Below are positions 1 through 10,150 of a stretch of DNA of 64,000 bases, one piece after another. Every line of letters starts with the position of its first letter. Position 1 is the first letter of the stretch. This DNA comes from Ruminiclostridium cellulolyticum H10 (GTDB lineage: Bacteria; Bacillota; Clostridia; Acetivibrionales; DSM-1351). The stretch covers positions 2,348,501 to 2,412,500 of the forward strand of contig NC_011898.1 in assembly GCF_000022065.1 (NCBI RefSeq), given 5' to 3'. The notes under the pieces are model-generated. The model worked only from the letters and a program-made list of their open reading frames with translations. It made no database searches and was not told the origin of the DNA. Made by a program: the position numbers and the translations under genes.

Positions 1-419
1 CCATAACAGCTAATAGTACTTCCCGAAGACGAAATGAATCTTATGTCGACTAAATCTGTTTTCATTTGTTTAACACTATCAAAAGTTTCCCAAATCCTTA
101 CTGTATATTTCCTGTTCCCTTCTATATCCCCTGCTTCATTTAATTTAGAATACTGTTGGAAATAGTAATTACTTTTTAGCCGCATAATGTTTTCAATATC
201 GCTTATGTAGGTTTCCAGATTTTTGTCAACTCTTTCAATTACCTGCTCTGAATAGCTTGTTACATTTTTATGGAGGTTTTGCAAATAAAGGTGATATGAA
301 ATAATTCCAAAAAGGAGGATGGGAACAAGGCCCAATGCCAGAAAACAAATAGTCATTTTGGATCTGATGCTGTAAATACTGAATTTTCTAAATAATCCAA
401 AGAAAGAATTGTCCTTCAT
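1..419 (-). CDS. Sensor histidine kinase, N-terminal part (runs off the left edge)
   Basis: Reading minus from an ATG at 419 the frame is open to the window edge (about 139 residues). The start is basic (MKDNSFFGLFRKF), followed by one strong membrane segment at about residues 22-46 and then an extracellular, helical region with no catalytic motif yet in view. This is the architecture of the N-terminus of YesM/LytS-type sensor kinases with an extracytoplasmic sensor. The ATG lies 2 bases after the stop of the sugar-binding lipoprotein gene, so the two are surely co-transcribed; the lipoprotein may present sugar to the kinase. The kinase call is inference, because the HisKA/HATPase part is outside the window; a chemoreceptor would be the alternative. 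Confidence 0.6.
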   Translation of the reverse strand, partial: MKDNSFFGLFRKFSIYSIRSKMTICFLALGLVPILLFGIISYHLYLQNLHKNVTSYSEQVIERVDKNLETYISDIENIMRLKSNYYFQQYSKLNEAGDIEGNRKYTVRIWETFDSVKQMKTDLVDIRFISSSGSTISCY

Positions 420-421
420 AA

Positions 422-1474
422 CTATTTTATCTCCCATCTGCGTTTTTCCTTAAGGAGTTTGGCAAAATTACTCTTACTGCCCAGTTCAAGGCCTGTATCA
501 ATAAAACGTGCAGGAATCTTTTCACCCTTTATTGCTTTATACAGATTTCTTATACTCATTTCGCCCATCTTGTTAAAATTCTGGCCTACCAAAGAATCCG
601 CCAAACCCTTTTTAGCAGCTTCTAGTACCGGGTAATATGTATCTACAAGGATTGAAATTCCTCCGTTTTTACACCATGCATGAAAACCCGGAAGTGATTC
701 CGGGGGTGTAACAAACGGCCAACCTCCCGTACTAAAAAATACGTCCGGGGTATCCCCTGTCCTAATATGATTTTCAAGCATATCTCCTGCAATATTCACA
801 TCATCATTACAATACAGTGTACCCGTTATATTAAGTTGAATCCCTCCCGCACGAGCTGTTTCAATAAATCCATTAAGCCTCTCGTTCAGATTGTTGCTTT
901 CTTTATCTGCTGTCATTATAAGGAGGTTTAGTACCTGCTTACCCTTTGCTTGTTTTATCAGGGCCTTTCCACAAGCTATACCTGCCGCATAATTGTCGGT
1001 TCCACAGTAGAAAAGCCTGTTGCTGCCCGGAGAATCCGAATCAAATGTCGCAACCTTTATACCTGCCCTGACAGCTTTGTCAATAACAGGCTTTATCTTC
1101 CCCGGATCAATACAGCTGATAACAATTCCGTCTACTTTGCGGCGGATAAGGCTTTCGACTATAGCTATCTGTATATTTGTATCAGACTGCATTGGCCCCA
1201 GCCATTCAACTTTTATGCCCAATTCCCTTCCAACACGCTCACCTTGTTCAAGTGCATCAAGAAAAACAGGATTATCCAGAGATTTAGGAACCATAGCTAT
1301 TATAATGTCCTTATTTTCTGTAACCTTTGAATTTTCTTGGTAAGATATGCTTGGCTCTGTAGCTTGACTTTTTTCAGCCGTTGAACCGCCACATCCCGGC
1401 AAAACTATAAATAACCCCAGTATTAAGTAAACTAGTTTGGTTTTATTGAAAAATCTGAATTTATCCATTTTCAA
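422..1474 (-). CDS. Periplasmic-binding-protein-like sugar-binding lipoprotein
   Basis: 350 residues with a lipoprotein signal: hydrophobic segment at about 15-27 and lipobox L-P-G-C, so the mature protein is anchored through Cys28. The rest is a type 1 periplasmic-binding fold of the RbsB/peripl_BP_4 family (IIAMVPKSLDNPVF near the start, VDGIVISCIDP, FDSDSPGSNR, YYAGIACG-like region). The start chosen is TTG at 1474, which has GGGAG 6 bases upstream; an in-frame ATG at 1468 is possible. There are no transporter subunits directly downstream. Instead a kinase gene follows after 2 bases, so this protein may work as a sensory binding protein for a two-component system governing the neighbouring importer. 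The ligand is unknown. Confidence 0.8.
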   Translation of the reverse strand: MKMDKFRFFNKTKLVYLILGLFIVLPGCGGSTAEKSQATEPSISYQENSKVTENKDIIIAMVPKSLDNPVFLDALEQGERVGRELGIKVEWLGPMQSDTNIQIAIVESLIRRKVDGIVISCIDPGKIKPVIDKAVRAGIKVATFDSDSPGSNRLFYCGTDNYAAGIACGKALIKQAKGKQVLNLLIMTADKESNNLNERLNGFIETARAGGIQLNITGTLYCNDDVNIAGDMLENHIRTGDTPDVFFSTGGWPFVTPPESLPGFHAWCKNGGISILVDTYYPVLEAAKKGLADSLVGQNFNKMGEMSIRNLYKAIKGEKIPARFIDTGLELGSKSNFAKLLKEKRRWEIK

Positions 1475-1545
1475 TCAAAACTCCCTTATTCTGTTAGTAT
1501 TTGCTTACACTTTGAGATTATATCATTTAATCAGATCTTAATAAT

Positions 1546-1600
1546 AAATAGGATTTCAACCTCCGTATTTATACAACACGGACAGTACGAAATCCTATTT
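1546..1600 (-). terminator. Hairpin after mmsB
   Basis: An 11-bp inverted repeat (AATAGGATTTC / GAAATCCTATT) with an inner CCGT/ACGG pair lies in the gap between mmsB and the lipoprotein gene, followed on the minus strand by a broken T-rich stretch (TATTTATTATTAAG). It is likely a weak terminator separating the importer operon from the sensor pair. Confidence 0.5.
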
Positions 1601-1617
1601 TAATTTGCTTTGGCTTT

Positions 1618-2790
1618 CTATTTTGACTTTGATTTAGACAATACATCAAATGCAACTGCCACCAACAATACAAGGCCCTTGATTGTCATCTGCATGTCAC
1701 TGCCTATTCCAAGTATTGACATACCGTTATTCAGAACACCCATAACCAGGGCACCAATAACACCTCCAACAACTGTTCCTATTCCACCGTAAGCAGACGC
1801 TCCACCTATAAAGCAGGCTGCAATAGCATCAAGTTCAAAGTTAACTCCCGCTTGAGGAGAAGCTGCATTAAGACGTGAAGTAAAGGTTATACCTGCAAGA
1901 GCAGCCAACACTGCCATATTAACATATGAAAAGAAAAGGACCTTGTTAGTATTTATACCTGACAGTTTTGCTGCCTTTTCATTTCCGCCCATTGCATAAA
2001 GATAACGTCCGGGTACTGTTTTTATTGTAAAAATAGAATATGCCAGTATGAGGATTCCAATTAATGCAAGAATTATAGGAATTCCCTTGTAAACAGCCAG
2101 CCAGTATGAGAGAACATTTATCGCAGCCAACACAAGGACTAACTGGATTATGAACAAATAACCCGGTGTAACTTCAAAATCATACTTCTTTCTTTCTGCT
2201 CTTTTCTTAACCTCAAGATAAATATATATAATTGAAATAATTACTCCTATGAAAAGAGTCAATATATTCAGTTTTGTACCAAATCCGCCAAAAAGGTCCG
2301 GAATGTAACCTGCACTGAGATTAGTAAAGCTATCGGGGAAGGGTGATAGAGTCAAACCTTCAAGCATTGTTATAGTCAGACCCCTAAAAATAAGCATTCC
2401 TGCCAAGGTAACTATAAAAGCCGGAATTCTTACGTATGCTATCCAGAAACCTTGCCATATTCCGATAATACCACCAACCAAAAGGCATAGTAAAACGGCA
2501 AGTCCCACATTCATTTTCATATTAATTACAAAGATACCCATTATTCCGCCAATGAAAGCACAAACCGAACCCACGGAAAGATCTATGTTACCACCGGTCA
2601 AAATACAAAGAGTCATACCAACTGCAAGAATAAGAACATAACTGTTCTGAAGTATTAAATTTGACACGTTCATCGGTAACAGAAGGACACCCTTTGTTGC
2701 GATCTGAAAAAATGCCATTATTACAACCAAGGCAATTAGCATGGCATACTGCCTTATGTTATTTTTGAAAATACTTTTAACCGTCTCCAT
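1618..2790 (-). CDS. mmsB: Multiple-monosaccharide ABC transporter permease (GguB/MmsB type)
   Basis: 390 residues, very hydrophobic with about ten membrane segments, and the BPD_transp_2 signatures of ribose/xylose/galactose permeases (NIDLSVGSVCAFIGG near residue 70, RIPAFIVTLAGMLIFRG, GGNEKAAKLSGINT, GTVVGGVIGALVMGVLNNG). The extended central loop and the length near 390 match the GguB/MmsB and XylH subgroup rather than the shorter RbsC (about 320). The ATG overlaps the stop of the ATPase gene by one base (TAATG) with AGGGAGG just ahead, so translation is coupled. It forms the membrane channel of the importer with MmsA and ChvE. Confidence 0.88.
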   Translation of the reverse strand: METVKSIFKNNIRQYAMLIALVVIMAFFQIATKGVLLLPMNVSNLILQNSYVLILAVGMTLCILTGGNIDLSVGSVCAFIGGIMGIFVINMKMNVGLAVLLCLLVGGIIGIWQGFWIAYVRIPAFIVTLAGMLIFRGLTITMLEGLTLSPFPDSFTNLSAGYIPDLFGGFGTKLNILTLFIGVIISIIYIYLEVKKRAERKKYDFEVTPGYLFIIQLVLVLAAINVLSYWLAVYKGIPIILALIGILILAYSIFTIKTVPGRYLYAMGGNEKAAKLSGINTNKVLFFSYVNMAVLAALAGITFTSRLNAASPQAGVNFELDAIAACFIGGASAYGGIGTVVGGVIGALVMGVLNNGMSILGIGSDMQMTIKGLVLLVAVAFDVLSKSKSK

Positions 2791-4325
2791 TAAACTACCT
2801 CCCTGTTACTCTGCATAATGCATTTCATAATGCTTTCCTGAGATGCTTGATTCCTGTCAAGTTCTCCTACAATCCTTCCTTCATTCATGACATAAACTCT
2901 ATCACTCATACCGAGTATTTCCGGGAGCTCTGATGATATGAGTATAACGGATTTTCCTTCATTCACCAGTCTGTTTATTATGGTATATATTTCATATTTT
3001 GCTCCTACATCGATACCTCTTGTGGGTTCATCAAGAATCAGCACATCCGGTTCAGTGTATATCCATTTGCTTAATACAACCTTCTGCTGATTTCCTCCCG
3101 ATAAATTGCCAGCTTTTTGTAATATACTGGGAGATTTTATATTCATTTTTTTACGGAAATCCTCTGCTATCTGGATTTCCTGATTTTCGTCTACAAGCAT
3201 ATTTCTTTTGAGCTTCTGAATACCCGCCAGTGATATATTATTTTTAATATCCTGAATAAGGATAAGTCCTGCCGACTTTCTGTCCTCAGTTACGTAAGCC
3301 AAACCGTTGCCGATTGCCTGTTTTATATTGTGCAGTTCGATTTTTTTGCCGTCCTTAATAATCTCTCCCCTGATATTTTTACCGTAAGCCTTTCCGAACA
3401 CGCTCATTGCAAGCTCTGTCCTTCCTGATCCCATTAAGCCAGCAATACCTACTATTTCGCCTTTTCTTACATTCAGATTTACGTTCTTTATAACCTTTTT
3501 ACCTTCAATAGAAGGGTCATAGACATTCCAGTTCTTAACTTCAAAGCTTATTTCACCTATTTGGGGTGTACGTTTCGGGAATCTGTCAACCAGCTGACGA
3601 CCAACCATTCCCTTTATTATTCTGTCTTCAGTTAAATCTTCATCTTTTTTAATAGTTTCAATAGTTGCTCCATCACGAAGAACGGTAATAGAATCGGCTA
3701 CCTCCAGCACCTCGTTAAGCTTATGTGAAATTATTATAGAAGTAATTCCTTCCGCTTTTAATTCCAGTATAAGCTTCAGAAGATTTGCAGAGTCATCTTC
3801 GTTCAATGCAGCTGTAGGCTCATCCAATATCAGGAGTTTTACATCCTTTGCAAGAGCCTTTGCAATTTCAACCAGCTGTTGTTTACCAACACTGATTTCC
3901 GAAATAAATGTATATGGGTCTTCTTTAAGACGTACTTTTTTAAGAAGCTCGGTTGCCTGAATATGGGTTTTATTCCAGTTTATAAAACCATACTTTGCCC
4001 TTTCGTTACGTAAGAATATATTCTCGCCTATAGAAAGATACGGTTCAAGTGCTAATTCCTGATGAATTATACCAATTCCCATCTTTTCGCTATCTTTAAT
4101 ATTATTAAAAACACATTCCTGCCCGTTAAAAATTATGTCTCCTGCGTAAGTGCCATGGGAATAAATTCCACTAAGTACATTCATCAATGTGGATTTTCCC
4201 GCTCCATTCTCTCCAACAAGTGCGTGGATTTCCCCTTTTCGCACTTTGAAATTAACGTTGTCAAGGGCTCTTACTCCGGGAAAAAGCTTTGTAATATTTC
4301 TCATTTCAAGTATAAACTCTGCCAT
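2790..4325 (-). CDS. mmsA: Sugar ABC transporter ATP-binding protein (GguA/MmsA type)
   Basis: 511 residues with two fused ABC domains. The first has Walker [10 protein letters not shown] near residue 39 and [11 protein letters not shown] near 165. The second has a degenerate Walker A (GLMGSGRTE), signature [10 protein letters not shown] and [12 protein letters not shown]. Two-domain carbohydrate ATPases of the CUT2 family (RbsA/MglA/XylG) have exactly this layout. The start is placed at the ATG at 4325 ([13 protein letters not shown]), which has GGGAG 8 bases upstream. The frame is open up to 4421 but that extension is not conserved-looking. It energises import through MmsB. Confidence 0.9.
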   Translation of the reverse strand: MAEFILEMRNITKLFPGVRALDNVNFKVRKGEIHALVGENGAGKSTLMNVLSGIYSHGTYAGDIIFNGQECVFNNIKDSEKMGIGIIHQELALEPYLSIGENIFLRNERAKYGFINWNKTHIQATELLKKVRLKEDPYTFISEISVGKQQLVEIAKALAKDVKLLILDEPTAALNEDDSANLLKLILELKAEGITSIIISHKLNEVLEVADSITVLRDGATIETIKKDEDLTEDRIIKGMVGRQLVDRFPKRTPQIGEISFEVKNWNVYDPSIEGKKVIKNVNLNVRKGEIVGIAGLMGSGRTELAMSVFGKAYGKNIRGEIIKDGKKIELHNIKQAIGNGLAYVTEDRKSAGLILIQDIKNNISLAGIQKLKRNMLVDENQEIQIAEDFRKKMNIKSPSILQKAGNLSGGNQQKVVLSKWIYTEPDVLILDEPTRGIDVGAKYEIYTIINRLVNEGKSVILISSELPEILGMSDRVYVMNEGRIVGELDRNQASQESIMKCIMQSNREVV

Positions 4326-4452
4326 TTCCACATCTCCCTTTACTTTGTATTCGGCTTGCATATATGAAAGCTTATCAAGCCTTGACATATGCAAACCGAA
4401 CACCACATGTCCGGTTTGCATAATGTAATTGGTTACATACTCCTATTGTTTG

Positions 4453-5589
4453 TTACTTCAGGTCAGATTCCTTGTAATAACCGCTGTCAACGAGAATTTT
4501 CTTGTAGTTGTCTTTGTCAGCGTATACGGGTTCACAAAGGAATGAAGGAACAACTTTACTTTCGTTGTCATAAGTCTTAGTGTCGTAAACAGGAGCTTCT
4601 TTTCCTTGTAACAGGGAGTCAATCATTTCAACAACCTTTGATGCAAGAGTTCTTGTGTCCTTGAATATTGACATTGACTGCTGTCCATTAATCATTGCTA
4701 TAACATTTGGCTTGTCGCAGTCCTGTCCGGTAATAATCGGATATGGCTTGTCACTGCTACCATAGCCTGCATTTTTAAGTGATGCAACAATACCGATTGC
4801 AAGGCTGTCATTTGGTGAAAGAACTGCATCAAGTTTTTTACCGCCTGCATAATTAGCTGTAATCAAATTATCCATTCTTGCTTGTGCTTTTGCAGAATCC
4901 CAACCCTGGATTGCGATTTTTGCAAAATCTTTCTGACCGCTTGTGACAACCAGCTTACCGCTGTCTATATATGGTTTTAAAATACTATATGCACCGTCAA
5001 AGAAGTAATTTGCATTATTATCATCAGGTGATCCACCAAAAAGTTCAATATTGAATGGTCCTTTGCCATCTTTAAGGCCCAATTTTGTTTCAATATATTG
5101 ACCTTGAATCACCCCAACCTTGAAATTATCAAATGTTGCATAATAGTCTACGTTTGGAGTCTTCATTATAAGTCTGTCATAAGATATTACTTTTACACTG
5201 TTATCTGCTGCTTTTTTCAAAACGTCAGAAAGTGCTGAACAGTCAATAGCGGCGATAACAAGAACTTTACTGCCCTTAACAATCATGTTTTCAATCTGCT
5301 GAATCTGAGTGTTTACATCGTTGTTAGCATACTGAAGATCAACCTTGTAGCCTTTTCCTTCAAGTTCCTTCTTCAAATTGGCACCATCCTGGTTCCAACG
5401 CTGTAATGACTGAGTAGGCATTGCTACACCGATTAACTGCCCGCTTGCCGCTGTATCGGTGCCTTTTGCAGAATCAGTAGATGCTGCTGATGAAGATACG
5501 GAAGCATCAGTTGAGGTTGAAGTACCACAAGCTGCCAGCATACCCACAGCAAGGACAGCTACTAAAATCAAAGCGATTACCTTTTTCAT
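4453..5589 (-). CDS. chvE: ChvE-type multiple-sugar-binding lipoprotein of the ABC importer
   Basis: 378 residues; signal peptide with lipobox GMLAAC (Cys21), then a Ser/Thr-rich linker and a type 1 periplasmic-binding fold ([61 protein letters not shown]). The D-R-L-I and GQD segments are typical of ChvE/XylF xylose-glucose-galactose receptors. It is the first gene of the importer operon, preceded by AGGAGGG 7-8 bases before the ATG, and would deliver monosaccharides (xylose, glucose, galactose class) to MmsB/MmsA at the cell surface. The exact ligand cannot be read from sequence. Confidence 0.87.
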   Translation of the reverse strand: MKKVIALILVAVLAVGMLAACGTSTSTDASVSSSAASTDSAKGTDTAASGQLIGVAMPTQSLQRWNQDGANLKKELEGKGYKVDLQYANNDVNTQIQQIENMIVKGSKVLVIAAIDCSALSDVLKKAADNSVKVISYDRLIMKTPNVDYYATFDNFKVGVIQGQYIETKLGLKDGKGPFNIELFGGSPDDNNANYFFDGAYSILKPYIDSGKLVVTSGQKDFAKIAIQGWDSAKAQARMDNLITANYAGGKKLDAVLSPNDSLAIGIVASLKNAGYGSSDKPYPIITGQDCDKPNVIAMINGQQSMSIFKDTRTLASKVVEMIDSLLQGKEAPVYDTKTYDNESKVVPSFLCEPVYADKDNYKKILVDSGYYKESDLK

Positions 5590-5629
5590 GTCTTAATCCC
5601 TCCTGAAAAAAATTTTACCCTTCCGACAT

Positions 5630-5659
5630 ATATTAGAAGTGAGTTCCGGGAACAATAAA
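5630..5659 (-). promoter_or_regulatory. Possible promoter -10 with operator-like palindrome upstream of chvE
   Basis: On the minus strand a TAATAT (5630-5635) is preceded by a perfect 11-base palindrome GTTCCCGGAAC (5643-5653). The -35 match is poor (TTATTG, 17-base spacing), as expected for an activated or repressed promoter. The regulator is unknown. Confidence 0.35.
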
Positions 5660-5820
5660 CGTGTCGGTCAAGTTTTATATTGATATATTAGTCTTTTAAT
5701 TAAACTAAATGAATGTGATTTTTTTTATAATCCTTTAATTTTTTTAGAAAATTTAGTAATTATAAACAAAGATTGGTAGGAAGATAATTTGTTTACTATA
5801 ACTTTTTTACAAAAAATCAT

Positions 5821-5860
5821 AAAAAAGAGGCTAATTCACGTTTTGTGATTAACCTCTTTA
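5821..5860 (-). terminator. Rho-independent terminator of the glycosyltransferase gene
   Basis: Minus strand: AAAGAGGTTAATCAC, a 7-base loop, GAATTAGCCTC and then T6. The stem begins at the stop codon of the gene. Confidence 0.85.
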
Positions 5861-7195
5861 TTTCCAAATTCTTCGAAGCTTGAGTGTTTCCTGAATATAT
5901 CCCCAAACAGAAATAGGACTCATTAATAACTGGTAACATAAAACATATAAAATAAATCCTATAATATTTTTCCTGACCCGAAGGTTTAATGATTTGAAAA
6001 CACCTTTTTGATAGGTATACAGTACGAAATTCTGAAGTAATGCAAGTGGTATTACAAAGAGTGTTGCCGGTCCCACAATCCAAAAGTGTCCAAAAAAAGC
6101 CAATACCAACCCGGGAAGCCAGCAAAACGTGTAAACAAAATCCATAAACGGCATAAAAAGATTACATCCGGTAAGATATCTTGCAGAATAAATTGGCTGC
6201 GACCATGGCTTGAATAGCTTCAAAGCTTCAACCATTCCTCTTGCCCACCTGCTTCGTTGTCTAAAGAAATGCTTTAAGGAAGTTGGGACATCTGTAAATG
6301 CTACTGCCATGGGCTCAAAATAAACTCTGCAATTATTACTTAAAAAACTCCATGTCAGAACAATATCCTCGCCAATTGCATCGGGCCATCCCCCAACCTT
6401 CCTTATTAATTCAGTTTTATACAGTGAAAAAGCCCCCTGTGCTACCAAAGTGCTTTGAAACAATCCCTGCAATCTTTTTATACTGGCAATTCCTAAAAAA
6501 TAGTCCCATTCCTGAATCCTTGCAAGTATATTTCCTCTGCTGTTCCTGACCAGAACAGTTCCTGCCACCGCACATACATCATCTGGTGAACTTTCCAAAC
6601 GTGCAACAATATGCCTTAAAGCTGATTTATGCAGTAAGGTATCTGCATCCAGTGTCAGAACATATTCCGTTTCGACGTGTGCTAATGCAGTATTTAAAGC
6701 GAAATTCTTTCCGGCTTTACTTTCGTGTACTACAGTCAGATTGAGGTTCATTTTTTCCCCGGCTTTTTTTGCTGTCTCAGCTGTTTTATCCTTTGAATTA
6801 TTATCTATAACTATTAGCCTTATTTCTCCCTCATAATCCTGTGTTGCCACATAATTAACGGTATTCTCAATACTTTTTTCCTCATTATAACATGCAATCA
6901 GTATGGTTACCGGGACTTTGGGACTAGTATTTTTTACTTTTGGCTGTCTGTCCAATAAAAGGCTTGATACCATGAATGCGTTCATATATCCGGGGATATA
7001 TGCTATACCGGCAATAATCAAAATTGCAATTGGCATAGTTACGTAAAGTGACAAATCCTTTATCCACGGTACGGAAAAATATATAGATGTCGCCATCCAA
7101 GCTATTCCCGCAATCATGCTTATAATAAACTTATTTTTTACAGGGATATAGATTTTTTTCTTAGTCTTTAACTTAGTTGTCGTTGTCTGCTTCAT
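5858..7195 (-). CDS. Membrane-bound processive glycosyltransferase, family 2
   Basis: 445 residues. Two N-terminal membrane segments (about 23-45 and 52-72), a GT-A catalytic domain, and two or three C-terminal membrane segments. Catalytic motifs are visible: CYNEEKS (102-108), DNNSKDKT, DADT (183-186, metal/nucleotide binding), GED (275-277, catalytic base) and QRSRWARG (313-320, the Q/RxxRW motif of processive enzymes). This is the BcsA/HasA/IcaA superfamily; absence of a PilZ domain and the compact size favour a poly-N-acetylglucosamine-like or uncharacterised exopolysaccharide synthase over cellulose synthase. It stands alone between terminators, so no accessory deacetylase or exporter indicates the product. 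Confidence 0.85.
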   Translation of the reverse strand: MKQTTTTKLKTKKKIYIPVKNKFIISMIAGIAWMATSIYFSVPWIKDLSLYVTMPIAILIIAGIAYIPGYMNAFMVSSLLLDRQPKVKNTSPKVPVTILIACYNEEKSIENTVNYVATQDYEGEIRLIVIDNNSKDKTAETAKKAGEKMNLNLTVVHESKAGKNFALNTALAHVETEYVLTLDADTLLHKSALRHIVARLESSPDDVCAVAGTVLVRNSRGNILARIQEWDYFLGIASIKRLQGLFQSTLVAQGAFSLYKTELIRKVGGWPDAIGEDIVLTWSFLSNNCRVYFEPMAVAFTDVPTSLKHFFRQRSRWARGMVEALKLFKPWSQPIYSARYLTGCNLFMPFMDFVYTFCWLPGLVLAFFGHFWIVGPATLFVIPLALLQNFVLYTYQKGVFKSLNLRVRKNIIGFILYVLCYQLLMSPISVWGYIQETLKLRRIWK

Positions 7196-7314
7196 TGAAA
7201 TACTCCGTCGTTGTCATAAAAATAACATTACATTGGTAAACTTTATTTAGTCGTCAACTATGTTATTATATATATTTACGATAACAAAGATATTATTAGG
7301 TTATGGTAATTTTT

Positions 7315-7370
7315 CCAAAAAAACACCCCAAATCCTTTCCTTTTTCTCTGAAACGGAATTTGGGGTATTT
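7315..7370 (-). terminator. Terminator of the thi operon
   Basis: Minus strand stem ACCCCAAATTCC ... GGATTTGGGGT followed by GTTTTTTT, just beyond the thiE stop. Confidence 0.85.
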
Positions 7371-7380
7371 ATATATGATT

Positions 7381-8013
7381 TTAAGCTTTGTTGACGAATA
7401 TTTCAAGCAATTTTTCAGCAGATGATTTTATATCCTTTTGTGAAATAATAGCCGATACTACGGCAATACCCCTTATTCCCGTATTTTTCAGTTGTACTGC
7501 ATTCTCCGCATTTATCCCGCCTATACCGACCACAGGAATTGAAACTTCCCTTACAATTTTCATGAGAGTTTCTATAGACACTGCCTTTGCATCTGTTTTT
7601 GTGCTTGTTGAAAACAAAGCACCCACTCCTATATAGTCAGCACCGATTTTCTGAGCTTCAATTGCCTTTTCAACAGACCCTGCCGATACGCCGAGTATCT
7701 TATCGTTACCTATGATTTTTCGCACAACAGCAGCCGGAAGATCGCTCTGCCCCACGTGGACTCCGTCAGCACCTACAGCCAAAGCAATATCAATTCTATC
7801 ATTTATAATAAGAGGTACATTATATTTGTCTGTTATAGTTTTTACGTTAATAGCATTTTGATAAAAATCCCGGGAAGAAGCAGTTTTTTCACGTAACTGC
7901 ACTAAAGTACAGCCTCCTGCTATTGCCTGCTCTACTGCCTCCTCCAGTGTTTTAGTACTCATCAGCTGATGGTCTGTTACAAGATAAAGAGTATAATCAA
8001 TTTTAGATTTCAT
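7381..8013 (-). CDS. thiE: Thiamine-phosphate synthase
   Basis: 210 residues, the usual ThiE length, a TIM barrel. Diagnostic segments: VQLREKTAS (HMP-PP/THZ-P site), [26 protein letters not shown] (Mg/pyrophosphate site), [15 protein letters not shown] and [13 protein letters not shown] (phosphate loop). It joins HMP pyrophosphate to hydroxyethylthiazole phosphate. The start overlaps the 3' end of thiM by 11 bases, indicating coupled translation; last gene of the TPP-controlled operon. Confidence 0.95.
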   Translation of the reverse strand: MKSKIDYTLYLVTDHQLMSTKTLEEAVEQAIAGGCTLVQLREKTASSRDFYQNAINVKTITDKYNVPLIINDRIDIALAVGADGVHVGQSDLPAAVVRKIIGNDKILGVSAGSVEKAIEAQKIGADYIGVGALFSTSTKTDAKAVSIETLMKIVREVSIPVVGIGGINAENAVQLKNTGIRGIAVVSAIISQKDIKSSAEKLLEIFVNKA

Positions 8014-8824
8014 TTATTCTTGCCTTCTCTCCAAAAATATTTTCATCCATCCTACTGATGGCATCGATTATTGCAATATGGTAGCTTCCAGTACCTTTAT
8101 GTCCTGCGGCTTCATAGGCAATCTCTCCTGATATTCCCATCACTGTCACTCCTGCCACAGCAGCTTTGAAATAATCTTTTACTGCCCCGCAGAAGGAACC
8201 AACCAAAGCAGTAGTCATACACCCTGTTCCTGTAACATTTGACAGCATTTTATGTCCGTTTAAGACAGTCACAACGTTTTTACCGTCTGAAATCACATCA
8301 ACAGCTCCTGTTACTGCAACAACACATCCAAGCTTTACAGCTGCCGCTTTTGCAACTGCGATGGAGTCATTTGATTGAATATCCGCTTCTGAAGCATCAA
8401 CGCCTTTTGTTGAGGCATTACGCCCGGCTATGTAGGATATCTCAGACAAATTGCCACGCAAGACACTTATTTTTATTTTATCAAGAATAGTGCTTGTAGT
8501 CTCATTTCTCAAAGCTGAAGCCCCTGCTCCAACAGGATCAAAAATTACGGGAATACCCTTCTCATTTGCTTTTTTACCCGATAGAATCATTGATTCAATC
8601 GTTCTTTTGTTTAAAGTTCCTATATTTATTACAAGTGCAGAAGAAATAGAAGTAATATCCGCAGCCTCATCAATATCATCTGCCATAATTGGGGAGGCCC
8701 CTATTGCCAGAGTAACATTTGCACAATCATTTACAGTTACATAATTTGTAATATTGTGAATAAGCGGCTTTTTACTTCTGACCTCAGAGATTAATCTTGT
8801 TATTTGCTTTGTATACTCACTCAT
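8003..8824 (-). CDS. thiM: Hydroxyethylthiazole kinase
   Basis: 273 residues of the ribokinase-like ThiM family: [17 protein letters not shown] at residues 20-36, [35 protein letters not shown] and the catalytic [11 protein letters not shown]. It phosphorylates salvaged thiazole alcohol. No thiazole synthesis genes (thiG, thiH, thiS, thiF) are in this operon, so locally the pathway makes the pyrimidine de novo and takes thiazole by salvage, unless those genes lie elsewhere. Confidence 0.95.
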   Translation of the reverse strand: MSEYTKQITRLISEVRSKKPLIHNITNYVTVNDCANVTLAIGASPIMADDIDEAADITSISSALVINIGTLNKRTIESMILSGKKANEKGIPVIFDPVGAGASALRNETTSTILDKIKISVLRGNLSEISYIAGRNASTKGVDASEADIQSNDSIAVAKAAAVKLGCVVAVTGAVDVISDGKNVVTVLNGHKMLSNVTGTGCMTTALVGSFCGAVKDYFKAAVAGVTVMGISGEIAYEAAGHKGTGSYHIAIIDAISRMDENIFGEKARINEI

Positions 8825-8839
8825 AGTTTGTCTCCTTTA

Positions 8840-10150
8840 CTATTTCTCTGTTACAAACTCAACCTTTTCACCGGCTAAAATCTTATTTGTAGTCCTCATA
8901 GCACACATTTTTCCGCACATTGAGCAGGTATGTCTGTCAGTGGGAGGTGTGCTTTCAAAATATGCTCTTGCCTTATCTTCGTCAATAGCATATGAGAACA
9001 TTTCTTCCCAGTCGATTCGGCGTCTGGCATCGCTCATTTTATTATCTATTTCACGTGCATTAGGTATTCCCTTTGCAATATCGGCGGCATGAGCGGCTAT
9101 TTTTGAAGCAACTATTCCTTCTTTTACATCCGAAAGGTCAGGTAACCTTAAATGCTCCGCAGGGGTTACATAACATAAGAAATCTGCACCGTTTGCCGCA
9201 GCAATTGCTCCGCCTATTGCCGAGGTGATATGGTCATATCCCGGTGCTATATCTGTCACCAAAGGCCCCAGTACATAAAAAGGTGCTCCATGACATAGTC
9301 TCTTTTGAATAGTCATATTGGCGGCTATCTCGTTCATAGCCATATGTCCCGGCCCCTCAACCATTACCTGTACATCCTTTTCCCATGCACGTTTGGTCAG
9401 GTCGCCCAGTTCTATAAGTTCACTTAATTGTCCGGCGTCTGAGCTGTCATTGATACTACCGGGCCTCAATGCATCTCCAAGACTTATGGTTACATCATAT
9501 TCCCTGAGTATTCCAAGGAAATCGTCATAATACTCAAAAAAAGGATTTTCATTGCCAGTCATCTCCATCCATGCAAAAAGAAGGGAACCTCCTCTTGAAA
9601 CAATATTGGTAAGTCTCTTTGAGCGTTTGAAACACTCAACGGCACGTTTATTTATTCCTGCATGAATTGTCATAAAGTCCACACCTTCTGCAGCATGAGC
9701 CTCAACAACTTTTAAAAAGTCCGAAGCTTTAATATCCATCAGGTCCTTTTCAAGGTAGCCTATGGCATCATACATGGGAACGGTTCCTATCATGGCAGGA
9801 GAACGCTTTATAAGCTCTTTGCGAAAGGTGTTTGTCTTTCCGTAATTACTAAGGTCCATTATGGCTTCAACACCAAATTTGATTGACATATCAGCCTTTT
9901 CCATTTCTTTTGTATAGTCAGGACAATCCCCTGATATACCAAGGTTTACATTGATTTTTGTTCTGAGACCTTCTCCTATTCCCTCCGGACTTAAGGACTT
10001 GTGATTTATATTTGCCGGAATAGCTATTCTGCCCTCAGCAACAAGCTCCCGAAGCTTATTTTCATCCATTGATTCCTTTCGAGAAACAATCTTCATTTCA
10101 TTTGTAATAATACCTTTTTTTGCGGCGTCCATCTGTGTTTTGTAATTCAT
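8840..10150 (-). CDS. thiC: Phosphomethylpyrimidine synthase
   Basis: 436 residues. ThiC core motifs are present: [49 protein letters not shown] and the C-terminal radical-SAM cluster site [11 protein letters not shown] (CX2CX4C). It converts aminoimidazole ribotide to HMP phosphate. The ATG overlaps the thiD stop (ATGA, 4-base overlap). Lacks the long N-terminal extension of Gram-negative ThiC, as is usual in clostridia. Confidence 0.96.
   Translation of the reverse strand: MNYKTQMDAAKKGIITNEMKIVSRKESMDENKLRELVAEGRIAIPANINHKSLSPEGIGEGLRTKINVNLGISGDCPDYTKEMEKADMSIKFGVEAIMDLSNYGKTNTFRKELIKRSPAMIGTVPMYDAIGYLEKDLMDIKASDFLKVVEAHAAEGVDFMTIHAGINKRAVECFKRSKRLTNIVSRGGSLLFAWMEMTGNENPFFEYYDDFLGILREYDVTISLGDALRPGSINDSSDAGQLSELIELGDLTKRAWEKDVQVMVEGPGHMAMNEIAANMTIQKRLCHGAPFYVLGPLVTDIAPGYDHITSAIGGAIAAANGADFLCYVTPAEHLRLPDLSDVKEGIVASKIAAHAADIAKGIPNAREIDNKMSDARRRIDWEEMFSYAIDEDKARAYFESTPPTDRHTCSMCGKMCAMRTTNKILAGEKVEFVTEK

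Noticed and set aside
4326-4421. 32-residue N-terminal extension of the MmsA ATPase
   Set aside because: No ribosome-binding site and no similarity to ABC ATPases; the ATG at 4325 gives the family's usual start.
5817-6125. A 102-residue frame overlapping the glycosyltransferase
   Set aside because: Same-strand alternative frame inside a well-supported gene with no start signal.
8239-8744. Plus-strand frames opposite thiM
   Set aside because: They are antisense shadows of a clear thiM gene; composition is low-complexity Leu/Gln-rich.
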